Positions 1 to 9,025 of a stretch of DNA of 64,000 nucleotides are shown in pieces; position 1 is the stretch's first letter, and each line of letters opens with the position of its first letter. The notes beneath the pieces were generated by a model. The model did not search any database. It worked only from the letters and a program-made list of their open reading frames with translations, and had not been told where the DNA came from. The DNA comes from Sinorhizobium sp. 6-70 (GTDB lineage Bacteria > Pseudomonadota > Alphaproteobacteria > Rhizobiales > Rhizobiaceae). The position numbers and the translations under genes were made by a program. The stretch covers positions 1 through 64,000 of the forward strand of contig NZ_JASKLS010000002.1 in assembly GCF_030124375.1 (NCBI RefSeq), read 5' to 3'.

Positions 1-225
1 AGGATGCGCTGGAACTAGCGGAGCATACAGAGATTTGAGCGAGTGCGGTCCCGCAACCAGCGGGGCCGTGCCTCTTGGGGAAAATGTTCCTGGTTCTTGG
101 AGTTCGATCGAGCGGCTATGCGCCTTCTTCCCAGCCGCCGATCGGTCCGAGAGGCGCCCCCCAAACTGGTCGTGCATTCATTCGGGTTGTCAAAACAGGC
201 GAGCCAACCCCTTTGGCGTTCATCC

Positions 226-1119
226 TTACCCGGTTATTTCGTGAATGAGGTCGATGAGCGCGCGCAGCCGAGCCGGAATATGCCTCCGGCCGGCGAAATA
301 GAGGCAAAGGCCCGGATAGGCCGGCGTCCAGTCGCCGAGCACCTCCAGCAGGCGCCCGTCACGCAGATGCTCGGCGACCGAAAACTCGGACACATAGGCG
401 AGGCCGGCACCGCCGAGCGCCGCGTCGACCATCAGGCCGCTTTCGTCGAGCGTCAGGATGCCGGGCGCATCGATCGTCATGCTTTCCCCGCGCCGCTCGA
501 ATTCCCAGTGATAGAGCTTGCCGCTTGCCATACGCGCGCGGATGCATCGGTGGCGCGCCAGATCGGTCGGCACGACGGGCGGCGGATGATCAGCGAAATA
601 GGCGGGCGAGCCGACCACGATCGAGCGGATCGAAGGGATGATCGGGATCGCGATCATGTCGGGCGGAACGGCTTCGGCGATCCGGATGCCGGCATCGAAG
701 CCCTGGCCCATGACGTCGACCAGGGCGCCCTCGGTGGCGATCTCCAGCTCGACCCTGGGATAACGCCGGCCATATTCGAGGATGAGCGGCCGCAGCAGCA
801 TCCGGGCGGCGCCGAGCGAAGTGTTGAGCCGGAGCGTGCCGGTCGGTTCGCCGCCATGCTCGCCCGCGGTTTCCACGGCTGCATCGATGGCGGCCAGTGC
901 GGGCGTCACCTGGGCGAGGAACTGCTCACCCGCAGCGGTCAGCGCCACGCTCCGCGTCGTACGATTGAAGAGCCGGACGCCAATGCGCGCTTCGAGCCCG
1001 GCAATGGCGTGGCTGACGGCTGAGCTGGTCAATCCGAGCTCGCGTGCGGCCGAGCGGAAGCCACCGCTGCGGGCAACCGTCGCGACCGCCTCAAGCTCGA
1101 TCATGCTCGCTTTGGGCAT
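226..1119 (-). CDS. LysR-family transcriptional regulator
   Basis: A 297-residue protein with the usual LysR layout. An N-terminal winged helix-turn-helix (about residues 5-63, with the conserved pattern SAAARELGLTSSAVSHAI-like and a leucine-rich recognition helix) is followed by a LysR substrate-binding domain (about 90-295). Length is normal for the family. It is divergent from the aldehyde dehydrogenase gene starting at 1220, with about 100 bases between them, the standard arrangement for a LysR protein that controls its neighbour. The C-terminal half resembles the CrgA/DsdC-like group often annotated for quinone or aldehyde stress, but the inducer cannot be read from sequence. Target assignment is inference from gene order. 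Confidence 0.9.
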   Translation of the reverse strand: MPKASMIELEAVATVARSGGFRSAARELGLTSSAVSHAIAGLEARIGVRLFNRTTRSVALTAAGEQFLAQVTPALAAIDAAVETAGEHGGEPTGTLRLNTSLGAARMLLRPLILEYGRRYPRVELEIATEGALVDVMGQGFDAGIRIAEAVPPDMIAIPIIPSIRSIVVGSPAYFADHPPPVVPTDLARHRCIRARMASGKLYHWEFERRGESMTIDAPGILTLDESGLMVDAALGGAGLAYVSEFSVAEHLRDGRLLEVLGDWTPAYPGLCLYFAGRRHIPARLRALIDLIHEITG

Positions 1120-1219
1120 TGAATAATTTTTCTCACCAGACTGTGCAGGATTGAGTAGCTTATCAGATCAAGTGTGCCGGCGTATATCCCTGTTCCAACG
1201 TATCGACGGAGCACCCCCA

Positions 1220-2635
1220 ATGCGTGACATCGACACCATCTACATCAACGGCGCTTTCGTGACACCCCATGGACAGGAGCGAGCGCTTCTCTTCAATCCC
1301 TCGACTGAGGAGCAGATCGGAACCGTCCGTCTGGGTGACGAGCAGGACGTGGACGTAGCGGTCGCGGCAGCCAAGCGCGCCTTCCCTGCCTTTTCGCGCA
1401 CGACCAAGGCCGAGCGCATCGCGATGCTGGAGCGGCTGGCGGCGGCCGTGACCGCCCGGGCCGGCGATCTCACCGCGGCGATGGCCGAGGAATATGGCGC
1501 GCCGGTCATTTTCACCGACTTCTCCGTGCCGCACGCTGCGTCGGTCTTCCTCGCCATGGCGAAGACGCTCGACGAATATGAATTCCGCCGGACCATCGGG
1601 CGCGCCGAAGTCGAGATGAAGCCGGCAGGGGTCGCGGTCGCGATCACCCCGTGGAACAGCAATATCGGTTTCATCGCTTCGAAGCTCGCCACCGCAATCG
1701 CAGCCGGGACGACGATCGTCATCAAGCCCTCGGAAATGAGCGCGATCCAGACGCAGGTGTTGACCGAATGCCTGCATGCGGCCGGCCTGCCCGTCGGTGT
1801 GTTCAGCATCGTCAACGGCACCGGCGCCGTGGTGGGCGCGGCGCTCAGCGCTAATCCCGACATCGCCAAGATCAGCTTCACCGGCTCCACCACGACCGGT
1901 CGCGCGATCCTCGCGGCCGCCGCGCAGCGCCTGGCGCGCGTGACGCTGGAGCTGGGCGGCAAAAGCCCCTCGATCATCCTCGACGACGCGGATCTCGACA
2001 CCGTCATCCCGCAGGCGTTGACGACCGGCTTCATGAACAGCGGACAGGCCTGCGTCGCGGGCACGCGGCTGCTGGTCCCGGCTACGCGCATGGAAGGGGT
2101 CGCCGAGCGCATCAAGGCGGCGGTCGTTGGGCTGAAGGTGGGGGCGCCGACCGATCCTGAAGCGATGATCGGCCCGATGGTGAGCCGGAAGCAGTGGGAT
2201 CGTGTCCAGTCCTATATCCGCCTCGGCCAAGAGGAAGGCGCGACCTTGCTGGCCGGGGGCGAAGGCCGTCCGGAGGGCCTCGCCCAGGGCTGGTTCGTGC
2301 GGCCGACTGTCTTCAGCGGCGTGAGCAACCGGATGCGCATCGCGCGCGAGGAGATATTCGGCCCCGTCCTGTGCCTGATCCCCTACCGCGACGAGGCGGA
2401 GGCGATCGCAATCGCCAACGACACCGATTACGGCCTTTCGAGCTATGTCTTCGGCGCCGACACCAAGCGCGCGCGGCGGATCGCCGAGCAGTTGGAAGCG
2501 GGCCGCGTCGTTATCAACGGCGCACCGCACGAGCCGCTCGCGCCGTTCGGTGGTTTCAAACAGTCGGGGATCGGCCGGGAATTTGGCGTGTTCGGGCTCG
2601 AGTCCTTCCTCGAACCGCGTGCTGTCCTGATCTGA
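1220..2635 (+). CDS. NAD(P)-dependent aldehyde dehydrogenase
   Basis: A 471-residue cytosolic aldehyde dehydrogenase that oxidises an aldehyde to the carboxylate with NAD(P)+. Visible motifs are PWN (about residues 145-147, oxyanion Asn), the ELGGKS general base Glu near 244, the catalytic Cys near 278 in GQACVAG, and the EEIFGPVL segment. The ATG at 1220 is chosen because the alignable family N-terminus (residues DIDTIYINGAFV) starts there; an upstream in-frame start at 1151 would add an unusual 23-residue extension. The gene is divergent from the LysR gene at 226-1119. The substrate cannot be told from the sequence; short- or medium-chain or aromatic aldehydes are all possible. Confidence 0.93.
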   Translation: MRDIDTIYINGAFVTPHGQERALLFNPSTEEQIGTVRLGDEQDVDVAVAAAKRAFPAFSRTTKAERIAMLERLAAAVTARAGDLTAAMAEEYGAPVIFTDFSVPHAASVFLAMAKTLDEYEFRRTIGRAEVEMKPAGVAVAITPWNSNIGFIASKLATAIAAGTTIVIKPSEMSAIQTQVLTECLHAAGLPVGVFSIVNGTGAVVGAALSANPDIAKISFTGSTTTGRAILAAAAQRLARVTLELGGKSPSIILDDADLDTVIPQALTTGFMNSGQACVAGTRLLVPATRMEGVAERIKAAVVGLKVGAPTDPEAMIGPMVSRKQWDRVQSYIRLGQEEGATLLAGGEGRPEGLAQGWFVRPTVFSGVSNRMRIAREEIFGPVLCLIPYRDEAEAIAIANDTDYGLSSYVFGADTKRARRIAEQLEAGRVVINGAPHEPLAPFGGFKQSGIGREFGVFGLESFLEPRAVLI

Positions 2636-2866
2636 GGGCGGCGGATAGTGGGGCCGGCGCGCGAATGCTCGCCCGCCCCGATACGCATCGGATCTGTGAC
2701 CCCCGGGCTGCGTGAAAGTCGGGGCACGCCAATGGCTGCTGTCGTCGATCCCGATCCTGAAAGCCGCTGGGCCACTTGCGGCCTCTCAGTGGCATCTCAA
2801 AGTTCTACACCGCAAATTCTATGAGTATAAAAACGCCTATGGTGCTAGGTGGTGATGCGGGGCCGT

Positions 2867-3256
2867 CTAGTCGAGGTCGGTCTGGATCCAATGCGGCGAA
2901 TGGTGGACGTCTATAGTCTGTAAGCGCCCTGGTCCGAGATTTTCGAACCGGTGTGGGGTGCCAGCCGGGCCAAACACAACCTGACCGGCAGTCGCGTCGA
3001 GAACGGTGTCTCCAACGAAAAAGCGGGCCCGCCCCTCGATCACGACAAACACCTCATCATAGGGATGCACGTGAAGACGTGGGCCTTCGCCAGTGCGGTT
3101 AGTGCCGTAAGCGAGCACGGTCACCGGTGCTCCGAGTGCGTCACCCGGCAAAGAGCCACGCCAGGGACCTTCAGCACCTGGATCAAAAAGCGTTGCCTGA
3201 GCAGGCGCGCTGCCGCTTGGCCTGACCGAATTGACGTCGAAATCTTTGCGCGTCAT
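2867..3256 (-). CDS. Small cupin-domain protein
   Basis: A 129-residue single-domain cupin. Motif 1 is seen as HVHPYDE (two His and a Glu metal ligands, about residues 62-68) and motif 2 as GTPHRF (last His, about 100). Such proteins are small metal-binding beta-barrels that act as dioxygenases, isomerases or sensors; no specific activity can be assigned. The stop codon of the preceding gene unit is distant and the gene stands alone on the minus strand, with a GAGAG sequence upstream of the ATG as ribosome-binding site. A role in detoxification is only suggested by the neighbouring aldehyde dehydrogenase and VOC genes. Confidence 0.8.
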   Translation of the reverse strand: MTRKDFDVNSVRPSGSAPAQATLFDPGAEGPWRGSLPGDALGAPVTVLAYGTNRTGEGPRLHVHPYDEVFVVIEGRARFFVGDTVLDATAGQVVFGPAGTPHRFENLGPGRLQTIDVHHSPHWIQTDLD

Positions 3257-3424
3257 GTCATCTCTCGCGAATTGTCCATCTCTGTGTCTCGCAGTTCAGT
3301 ATGAAGCCCGCCGGCGTATCCAGGGCCGCAACCGAATTGCCCTGCATCGCGGTTCCAATCTCCGGAAATCTGGCGCAGCAAAGTGCGCTACGTGATCGTC
3401 CCTTCCTTACGTCGGTGGAGCCGC

Positions 3425-3808
3425 TCATGCGCTGTTCAGATGGAGGATGTTGCCGTCAGGATCCTTGAACCAGACCATCTTAAACCCGTTCGCATCGTGG
3501 AGCCCGTCCTTGTATGACACGCCCTCCATCTCATAGCGCTCGAACGTCACACCCTTGGAACCCAAGTCGGCAACGATGGCGTCGATGTCTGGTCCGCAGT
3601 CCCACACCACGGCATTGGCCTTGTTGGTGCCAGCAAATTCCGAAGGGTAGACGACGAGATACGTCGCACCCGTCTTGTAGACCAGCACGCCTTCCATGCC
3701 TTCGTCGTTGAGTTCAAGCCCCAGTATATCACTGTAGAAACGCCTCGCCCGATCGATGTCGCTCACCGCGACAATGGCCGAGGAAGACTTGTCGTTGAGT
3801 GCGTTCAT
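3425..3808 (-). CDS. VOC (glyoxalase/bleomycin-resistance fold) protein
   Basis: A 127-residue protein of the vicinal oxygen chelate superfamily, with the opening strand SSAIVAVSDIDRARRFY and the closing FKDPDGNILHL typical of the family. The start at 3808 is chosen over an earlier ATG at 3901 because AGGAG lies eight bases upstream and the family N-terminus begins here. The central GMEGVLVYKTG segment is as in small rhizobial VOC proteins of unknown substrate. The metal-ligand pattern (E in the last strand replaced by H/L context) does not allow a glyoxalase I call. It stands alone on the minus strand next to a decayed region. Confidence 0.8.
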   Translation of the reverse strand: MNALNDKSSSAIVAVSDIDRARRFYSDILGLELNDEGMEGVLVYKTGATYLVVYPSEFAGTNKANAVVWDCGPDIDAIVADLGSKGVTFERYEMEGVSYKDGLHDANGFKMVWFKDPDGNILHLNSA

Positions 3809-4103
3809 GGAATGTCTCCTTGATTGACGTCCAAAGGACGCATGACCTGCTTCGGTTCCGACACCGAAGAGGCAGGTCTCGGCAAATATGCAGAAAGTCA
3901 CACAAACAAACGAGGCTGCATCGGAGATGCCAAATGTCCGCTATTCGCCTCCCGGCCCCGAAAGCTGACGGTCAACTTACGGCCCCGAACACGACGCTAG
4001 AGGTCTCGATTGGCAACAACCGCTGCTGGCGCACTTTACTCGTTCCATGGACGGGTCGAACGGCAAAGTTCGCCCCTGAGACGATCGGAAGCCGCCAACA
4101 TGA

Positions 4104-4365
4104 CGCGGTGCTCCGCCCTCCGCGTGCCCCCCAAATGAGAATTCCGCGTGCCACGAGGTCGTTGATGTCGCGCAGTGCGGTGTCCGGTGAGGTCTGCGTT
4201 AGTTTGGCCCGCTTGGATGATCCTCAACGCCCTCGAGAGTCGATTAAGGACCTTGCGCTGACCCCCAGAAGCGCGCCTTGCGGAGCACATTGGCGAGAAT
4301 TTTTTCCGCCCCGTCAAAGGCGCGATTGAGACAGCCAAGAAACCACAGAATCCAGCCGGTGAAGG
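4104..4365 (-). pseudogene. Remnant of a Fic-family (AMPylase) gene, C-terminal end only
   Basis: Two reading frames on the minus strand together give the C-terminus of a Fic protein of the DUF4172-type group. The first, about 4365-4244, reads TGWILWFLGCLNRAFDGAEK and then LANVLRKARFW, followed by the QRKVLNRL linker. After a frameshift near 4210 the second, 4210-4104, reads AKLTQTSPDTALRDINDLV and then ARGILI and GGRST, the C-terminal winged helix. The catalytic Fic core (HPFxDGNGR) is absent upstream, so the gene is truncated and frameshifted. The match is by recognition of the family's C-terminal signature; a protein search would confirm it. The surrounding 3.8-4.5 kb has no other gene I can support. 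Confidence 0.65.
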
Positions 4366-4525
4366 CGAAAGGCCGCGAACCTGACGCAAGCGGACGTCGG
4401 CACAGCGGATCGACCAACCGCAAACCTGCCTCCAATTTTGAGCTCGAAGATCGTCGCCTAGACGCAGCCTTTTAGACGTCCAGAAAACCTTGCTCTCTGC
4501 GATAAATCGTAATAATTGAAGTTAC

Positions 4526-4969
4526 ATGAAACACGATAGTCGCCTCTCTTCAGTCCTCCATGCGCTCCTTCACATGGCCGAGCGCGAAGGCTCCATGACT
4601 TCGGAAGCGCTGGCGCAGTGCATGAACACCAATCCCGTCGTCGTGCGCCGCACGATGGGACTCCTGCGACAGGCAGGACTCGTCGCCTCCGCACGCGGGC
4701 CTGCCGGGGGCTGGACCATCACCGCCGATCTCGGCACCGTCACACTGCGCCAATTGCATGAGGTGTTGGGAGAGCCTGCCATCTTCGCCATCGGCAACCG
4801 GAACGAAACGCCGGATTGTCTCGTCGAGCAATCGGTGAACGCCGCGCTCGACGCCGCCTTCGCAGACGCAGAAGCGCTTCTGCTCGACCGTTTTGCCCAT
4901 GTCACCCTGGCCGACCTCGCCGCCGACTTTGCCCGTCGGCACGCAGAGCGGCGCGCCAGATCACGATGA
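4526..4969 (+). CDS. Rrf2-family transcriptional regulator
   Basis: A 147-residue Rrf2/YwnA-type regulator. The N-terminal winged helix (about residues 3-65) includes the SEALAQCMNTNPVVVRRTMG recognition part and the wing ARGPAGGW typical of Rrf2 proteins. Only two cysteines are present (in AQCM and PDCL), so the three-cysteine cluster used by IscR/NsrR to hold iron-sulfur is missing; a non-cluster, thiol- or ligand-sensing role is more likely. It is followed after 77 bases by a CPYC flavoprotein, a pairing often seen where the regulator represses the oxidoreductase. A palindromic repeat occupies most of the gap between the two genes. Confidence 0.88.
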   Translation: MKHDSRLSSVLHALLHMAEREGSMTSEALAQCMNTNPVVVRRTMGLLRQAGLVASARGPAGGWTITADLGTVTLRQLHEVLGEPAIFAIGNRNETPDCLVEQSVNAALDAAFADAEALLLDRFAHVTLADLAADFARRHAERRARSR

Positions 4970-4982
4970 TTCTAATAGTTGA

Positions 4983-5040
4983 GAGCGGGATGCGGGCGGA
5001 AAACCGCAAACCGTTTTCCTCATCCCGCGCGAGAAAGGAA
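4983..5040. repeat. Dispersed palindromic intergenic repeat of rhizobial type
   Basis: GAGCGGGATG at the left and CATCCCGCGC at the right flank an A-rich core (GGAAAACCGC and CCGTTTTCC), giving a strong imperfect hairpin. The arms GCGGGATG (4985-4992) and CATCCCGC (5031-5038) are perfect complements. The pattern GCGGGATG-GGAAAACCG-CATCCCGC is familiar to me as a high-copy intergenic element in Rhizobium and Sinorhizobium genomes. Here it lies between the Rrf2 regulator and the flavoprotein, ending just before the latter's ribosome-binding site. Confidence 0.65.
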
Positions 5041-5046
5041 CAATCC

Positions 5047-5928
5047 ATGCAGCATGACGTGATCATCGTCGGCGGCAGCTACGCCGGAATGGCCGCCGCC
5101 CTCCAGCTTCTGCGCGCCCGTCGCACGGTCCTGGTGATCGACGCGGGGCTCCGGCGCAACCGCTTCGCCAGCCATTCCCACGGATTTCTCGGGCAGGACG
5201 GCGTGGACCCGGCCGAAATTGCCGCGAAGGCGCGAGCGCAACTCTTCGCCTATCCGACGCTGACATGGATCGACGGCCGCGCAGAAGCCGCCAAGGGGGT
5301 CAAGGACGCCTTCAGCATCACGACCGCGGATGGCAACCGGCATGACGCGCGGCGGCTGCTGTTTGCCGTCGGCGTGACCGACCGTCTGCCTGAGATCGAC
5401 GGCATGGCGGAACGCTGGGGGAGAAGCATTTTTCATTGCCCCTATTGCCACGGCTACGAACTGGAACGGGGTCGGATCGGGGTGATCGCGACGGGGCCGA
5501 TGTCGGTGCATCAAGCGCAGCTCATTCCCGAATGGGGCGAGGTGACCTTTTTCACCAATGGTGCGCTGACGCTCGACGACGATGCCCGCGCCGACCTGAA
5601 CTCACGGGGCGTCACGATAGAGGATAGGCCGATCGGGCGGATCGACGGCCATGCCGAGGTGCTTCTTGCGGACGGACGGGCCTTCTCGTTTGCCGGGCTC
5701 TTTACTGCTTCGCGCAACGCCCCTGCGACGCCGATCGCCGGAACGCTCGGTTGCGAGATCGAAGAAACACCATTCGGCACGCAGATCCGCACCGACGCCA
5801 CGAAGGAAACCACGGTCTCCGGCGCTTTCGCCTGTGGCGACGCGGCGCGAATGCCCCATTCGGTCTCGCTCGCCGTCGCCGACGGAGCCTGGGCGGGCGC
5901 GCAGTTGCATCGTTCGCTGGTCTTTTGA
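5047..5928 (+). CDS. Thioredoxin-reductase-like FAD/NAD(P) oxidoreductase
   Basis: A 293-residue flavoprotein of the thioredoxin reductase fold. The FAD-binding GGSYAG lies at about residues 9-14, a redox-active CPYC at 131-134, and a C-terminal FAD motif at GAFACGDAARMP. Compared with true TrxB (about 320 residues) it is short and the NADP-binding Rossmann glycines are degenerate (GVIATGPMS), as in the group found with Rrf2 or alkylhydroperoxide regulators. The ATG at 5047 has AAAGGA upstream; an earlier in-frame start at 4816 lies within the Rrf2 gene and is rejected. Probably cytosolic, reducing a small disulfide partner that is not encoded nearby. Confidence 0.88.
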   Translation: MQHDVIIVGGSYAGMAAALQLLRARRTVLVIDAGLRRNRFASHSHGFLGQDGVDPAEIAAKARAQLFAYPTLTWIDGRAEAAKGVKDAFSITTADGNRHDARRLLFAVGVTDRLPEIDGMAERWGRSIFHCPYCHGYELERGRIGVIATGPMSVHQAQLIPEWGEVTFFTNGALTLDDDARADLNSRGVTIEDRPIGRIDGHAEVLLADGRAFSFAGLFTASRNAPATPIAGTLGCEIEETPFGTQIRTDATKETTVSGAFACGDAARMPHSVSLAVADGAWAGAQLHRSLVF

Positions 5929-6211
5929 CAAAAGTCGACCCTGGAGTAAGCGGCAGTTCGGGACCCTTTGTTGACGATGCACGGCGCCCCGATGCGACCG
6001 CCATTTTCGGGAAGTCGACTGCGCATCCCTCGCCTTGATGGAAGCAGCACTGCAGACCCCGATGGGGTCCAGATTGCGCATTCCTCTCCTGTGACACGCA
6101 GACTGAACACCGTCCAGGACGAGTTTTTTGTTACATCGCCATCGGCTGATTGCTGCCTGCCTGAGTGAAGGATATCTTGAAGCATCCGCATATGGCGAGT
6201 TACTGAAAAGA

Positions 6212-7063
6212 ATGAATGACGCGCAAGATTTTCAGCACTCTCGACTGCAGCGCATTCCAGTCGATGACGATTGGTTCGACGTTCTGAAGATCTTCGACCA
6301 TCTGTTCGCAATTTCCGAGCCTCGTCATTACGAGCACACCGTCATTTATCTGGTGCTCGGCAGCGACCGTGCCGTGCTGATCGACACCGGCTGCGGTATT
6401 GGAAACCTGCGCCGCGTTGTAGAGCAACTGACCACACTTCCGATCACCGTCGTCAACACACATTCTCATCTGGACCATCTCGGCAGCAACCAGCAGTTTG
6501 CAGAGATTTTCATGTTCGATCATCCGCGCTCGCGCGATATATCGCGCTACGGCGCTCCACCTGAAGTCTTGCTGTGGGAGCTTCATAGGCAAGAGCTCGT
6601 GATACCGCCCTGGCCGCATGGCTTTCAGGGGGGAGCACTCCCGCCCTTCAATGTATCGCGGTGGCTCAAGCATGATGATGTTGTGGAGCGTGGCGGTCTT
6701 CGCTTGAGGGTACTGCATACGCCCGGCGAAGCGCCGGATCACATCTGCCTGCTCGATCAAACGCATCGAATCTTATTTAGCGGCGATATCCTGTTAAATG
6801 GCCCGGTATGGTCCCACCTGGATGGTGGCGATGTCGGCCAATTGTATCAGAGCTACGAGTTTCTGATGCGCCACTACGATGAGTTTGACCTTATCATGCC
6901 GAGCCATAATGCGCCGTGCCAGCACAAAGATCTTTTGCCGGTCGCATTGGCCGCATCGAAAGACGTGCTTTCCGGGAAAGCGCAAACCCAAGCCGGAATT
7001 GACCCGTGGGGCCGACATTACAAGAGGTATGATTTCAATAGGATATCGATCCTTTCAAAGTAG
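6212..7063 (+). CDS. MBL-fold metallo-hydrolase
   Basis: A 283-residue metallo-beta-lactamase-fold protein. The binuclear zinc motif THSHLDH is at about residues 83-89 (H84, H86, D88, H89), with later ligands in HTPGEAPDH, FSGD and PSHN. This layout is that of glyoxalase II-like and quorum-lactonase-like hydrolases. The start at 6212 is chosen because sequence upstream of it (a TTG at 6128) does not look like the family. A stretch of 283 bases between this gene and the previous one contains nothing I recognise. The substrate is unknown. Confidence 0.85.
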   Translation: MNDAQDFQHSRLQRIPVDDDWFDVLKIFDHLFAISEPRHYEHTVIYLVLGSDRAVLIDTGCGIGNLRRVVEQLTTLPITVVNTHSHLDHLGSNQQFAEIFMFDHPRSRDISRYGAPPEVLLWELHRQELVIPPWPHGFQGGALPPFNVSRWLKHDDVVERGGLRLRVLHTPGEAPDHICLLDQTHRILFSGDILLNGPVWSHLDGGDVGQLYQSYEFLMRHYDEFDLIMPSHNAPCQHKDLLPVALAASKDVLSGKAQTQAGIDPWGRHYKRYDFNRISILSK

Positions 7064-7296
7064 GCGCACTCTTTCGCTTCAGATCATGAACAAGATGTGG
7101 AATCAAACCACCGGCGCTGCCATTTTGCGGTCACACCTTCCTGAGATTCGAACCGGAGGTCCGTTTAGGAAACTGTCGAGTCTCCGGGAATGGTCAATCG
7201 CCGGGCTTCGGGAGAATTGAATGAAGCTTTTTTGGGCTGCAGCTGGGTAATGACTCGCCTTATGACGACTCTTGTCCCTGCACCAGATAGTAGTTA

Positions 7297-7597
7297 CACC
7301 TCCTTACTTCAGAGCTGAAGGAACGAATCCGAGCCGCCCGGCTCAAGGCGGCTGTTGCCGTCAACCGAGAGCCGATCCTCCTCTATTGGAGCATCGGCCG
7401 CGACATCCTCGCCCGCCAGACGCGGAGGGATGGGGAGCTCGCGTGATCGATCGGCTGGCAGCAGACCTTCGACGCGATTTTCCCGAAATGACGGGCCTTT
7501 CGCCTCGAAACCTCAAATATATGCGTGCCTTTGCTGAGGCATTCCCTGACGAAGAAATCGTGCAACAGCTTGTTGCACACTTGCCCTGGGGCCATAA
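7297..7597 (+). pseudogene. Remnant of a YhcG/DUF1016 PDDEXK-nuclease gene
   Basis: The N-terminal domain of a YhcG-type protein is readable in two frames. The first part, 7297-7446, contains LLTSELKERIRAARLKAAV and then ILLYWSIGRDILARQTRR before a stop. The second, from about 7425, reads GWGARVIDRLAADLRRDFP, LSPRNLKYMRAFAEA, and LPWGHN, a strongly conserved DUF1016_N pattern. The frames differ, so there is a frameshift near 7425, and homology stops at PWGHN, so the C-terminal nuclease domain is lost. Sequence from 7600 to 8010 contains no gene I can support. YhcG proteins are linked to phage defence and toxin-like functions; this copy cannot be functional. Confidence 0.7.
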
Positions 7598-8010
7598 CGT
7601 CTTGTGCCAGGCGGGATCAAGGGCAATGGCTTGGCGAGGGAAAACGGGTCGATGATGAAGCGGCCAAGGCCGCTGAAGCCGGCGTGCGCTTGGTCCCATT
7701 CAGCGAATTGCTCTTCAGCTTCCGCTCTCGACCCGTTCCGGAATTTCGGGTCGAGTGCACTACGCCGGAAGTCGGTCCCATTGCAGACGTTCCCGGACCG
7801 ACTTCCCTCCTAAAGCCCGACATTGAATGCGACCAACTCTCATGACCCGATTCGGACCTCCTAATGGGCGAGATCACCGGTCTCAATGAGGTTTCACCCG
7901 CTGGGACAGACATGGACAAAGCTGCCGACCGATGCCACTAATACACGAGCTGTGGCTCTCGATCACGCTAACCTACCAGGGCCCGTCATGGGCGAGGGTT
8001 ACCCGGCGAG

Positions 8011-9009
8011 GTGAACAGGATGCGGCGGCGTGAGGTTCTCGTCTTTCTCGGTAGTAGTGTCGCGTTTTGTCGCGTCGCCCCGGCTGGAGAACAAAGCCGT
8101 GTCCGTCGAATCGGCTTGTTAATGGCCAGCGCGGAGAGTGATCCAGACGGCCAAGACCGCATGAAAGCATTCCGAGATGCTCTCCAAGATTTAGGCTGGG
8201 TGGAGGGTCGCAATCTCCAACTTGATCGACGTTGGGCGGCAGGTAGCGTGGACCGTTTCCGGACGTATGCGGCTGAATTGGTCGCGCTGGCACCGGACCT
8301 AGTGCTTGGTGATGCGACACCATCTGTCGCCGCACTCCTCCGTGAGACAAAGACTATTCCAATCGTATTCTGCAGGGTTGGTGACCCGGTCGGATCGGGG
8401 TTTGTGGAAAGTTTGGCCCGACCCGGCGGGAACGTGACCGGCTTCACCGCCTTCGAGGCCTCCATGGGCCCGAAGTGGTTGGAACTCCTGAAGGACGCTT
8501 CGCCGGGTCTTGCACACGTTGCCCTCCTCTTCAATCCGAAGACAGCTCCACACGTCGAGTCGTTGTTCTTGCGCTCGATCGAGGCCGCTGCGCCTTCTCT
8601 CGGGATTGCCGCTGTGCCCGCACGTGTGCAGAGCAGCGCTGCGATTGAAGATGCGATCCGCGCCATCGGCCAAACGAACGGTGGGCTGGCTGCAATGCCG
8701 GATACGTTTTTGGTGGATCATCGTAGGCTCATCATCAAAATGGCCGCACAGCACCATGTGCCTGCGATATACACGAACCGGGTTTTTGCTGCTGAAGGCG
8801 GTCTCCTATCCTACGGATTTGATGTGCCTGACATGTATCGACGAGCTGCGTCTTATGCTGACCGGCTTCTGCGCGGCGCTCGTCCGAGTGAACTCCCAGT
8901 CCAGGCGCCCACTAGGTTTCAGCTCGTGATCAATCTCAAGACTGCGAATGCCCTTGGGCTCACAATTCCGCCGACACTCCTTGCTCGTGCCGATGAGGTG
9001 ATCGAATGA
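8011..9009 (+). CDS. ABC-type substrate-binding protein (ABC_sub_bind family)
   Basis: A 332-residue periplasmic binding-protein-like product of the ABC_sub_bind family. A twin-arginine-like leader (RRREVLVFLGSS) precedes the family opening RRIGLLMASAE. Conserved segments include AFRDALQDLGWVEGRN, RPGGNVTGF and the closing ANALGLTIPPTLLARADEVIE, which is diagnostic. The start is a GTG at 8011 or an ATG at 8020, three codons later. No ABC ATPase or permease is adjacent. In rhizobia and bradyrhizobia, members of this family are frequently found next to class III cyclase genes, as here. A sensory rather than transport role is possible but unproven. Confidence 0.9.
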   Translation: MNRMRRREVLVFLGSSVAFCRVAPAGEQSRVRRIGLLMASAESDPDGQDRMKAFRDALQDLGWVEGRNLQLDRRWAAGSVDRFRTYAAELVALAPDLVLGDATPSVAALLRETKTIPIVFCRVGDPVGSGFVESLARPGGNVTGFTAFEASMGPKWLELLKDASPGLAHVALLFNPKTAPHVESLFLRSIEAAAPSLGIAAVPARVQSSAAIEDAIRAIGQTNGGLAAMPDTFLVDHRRLIIKMAAQHHVPAIYTNRVFAAEGGLLSYGFDVPDMYRRAASYADRLLRGARPSELPVQAPTRFQLVINLKTANALGLTIPPTLLARADEVIE

Positions 9010-9025
9010 GACAGCAGGGCAGGTC

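Noticed and set aside
1163..2530. A 455-codon minus-strand frame opposite the aldehyde dehydrogenase
   Set aside because: The plus-strand gene has all catalytic motifs; the opposite frame has no family resemblance.
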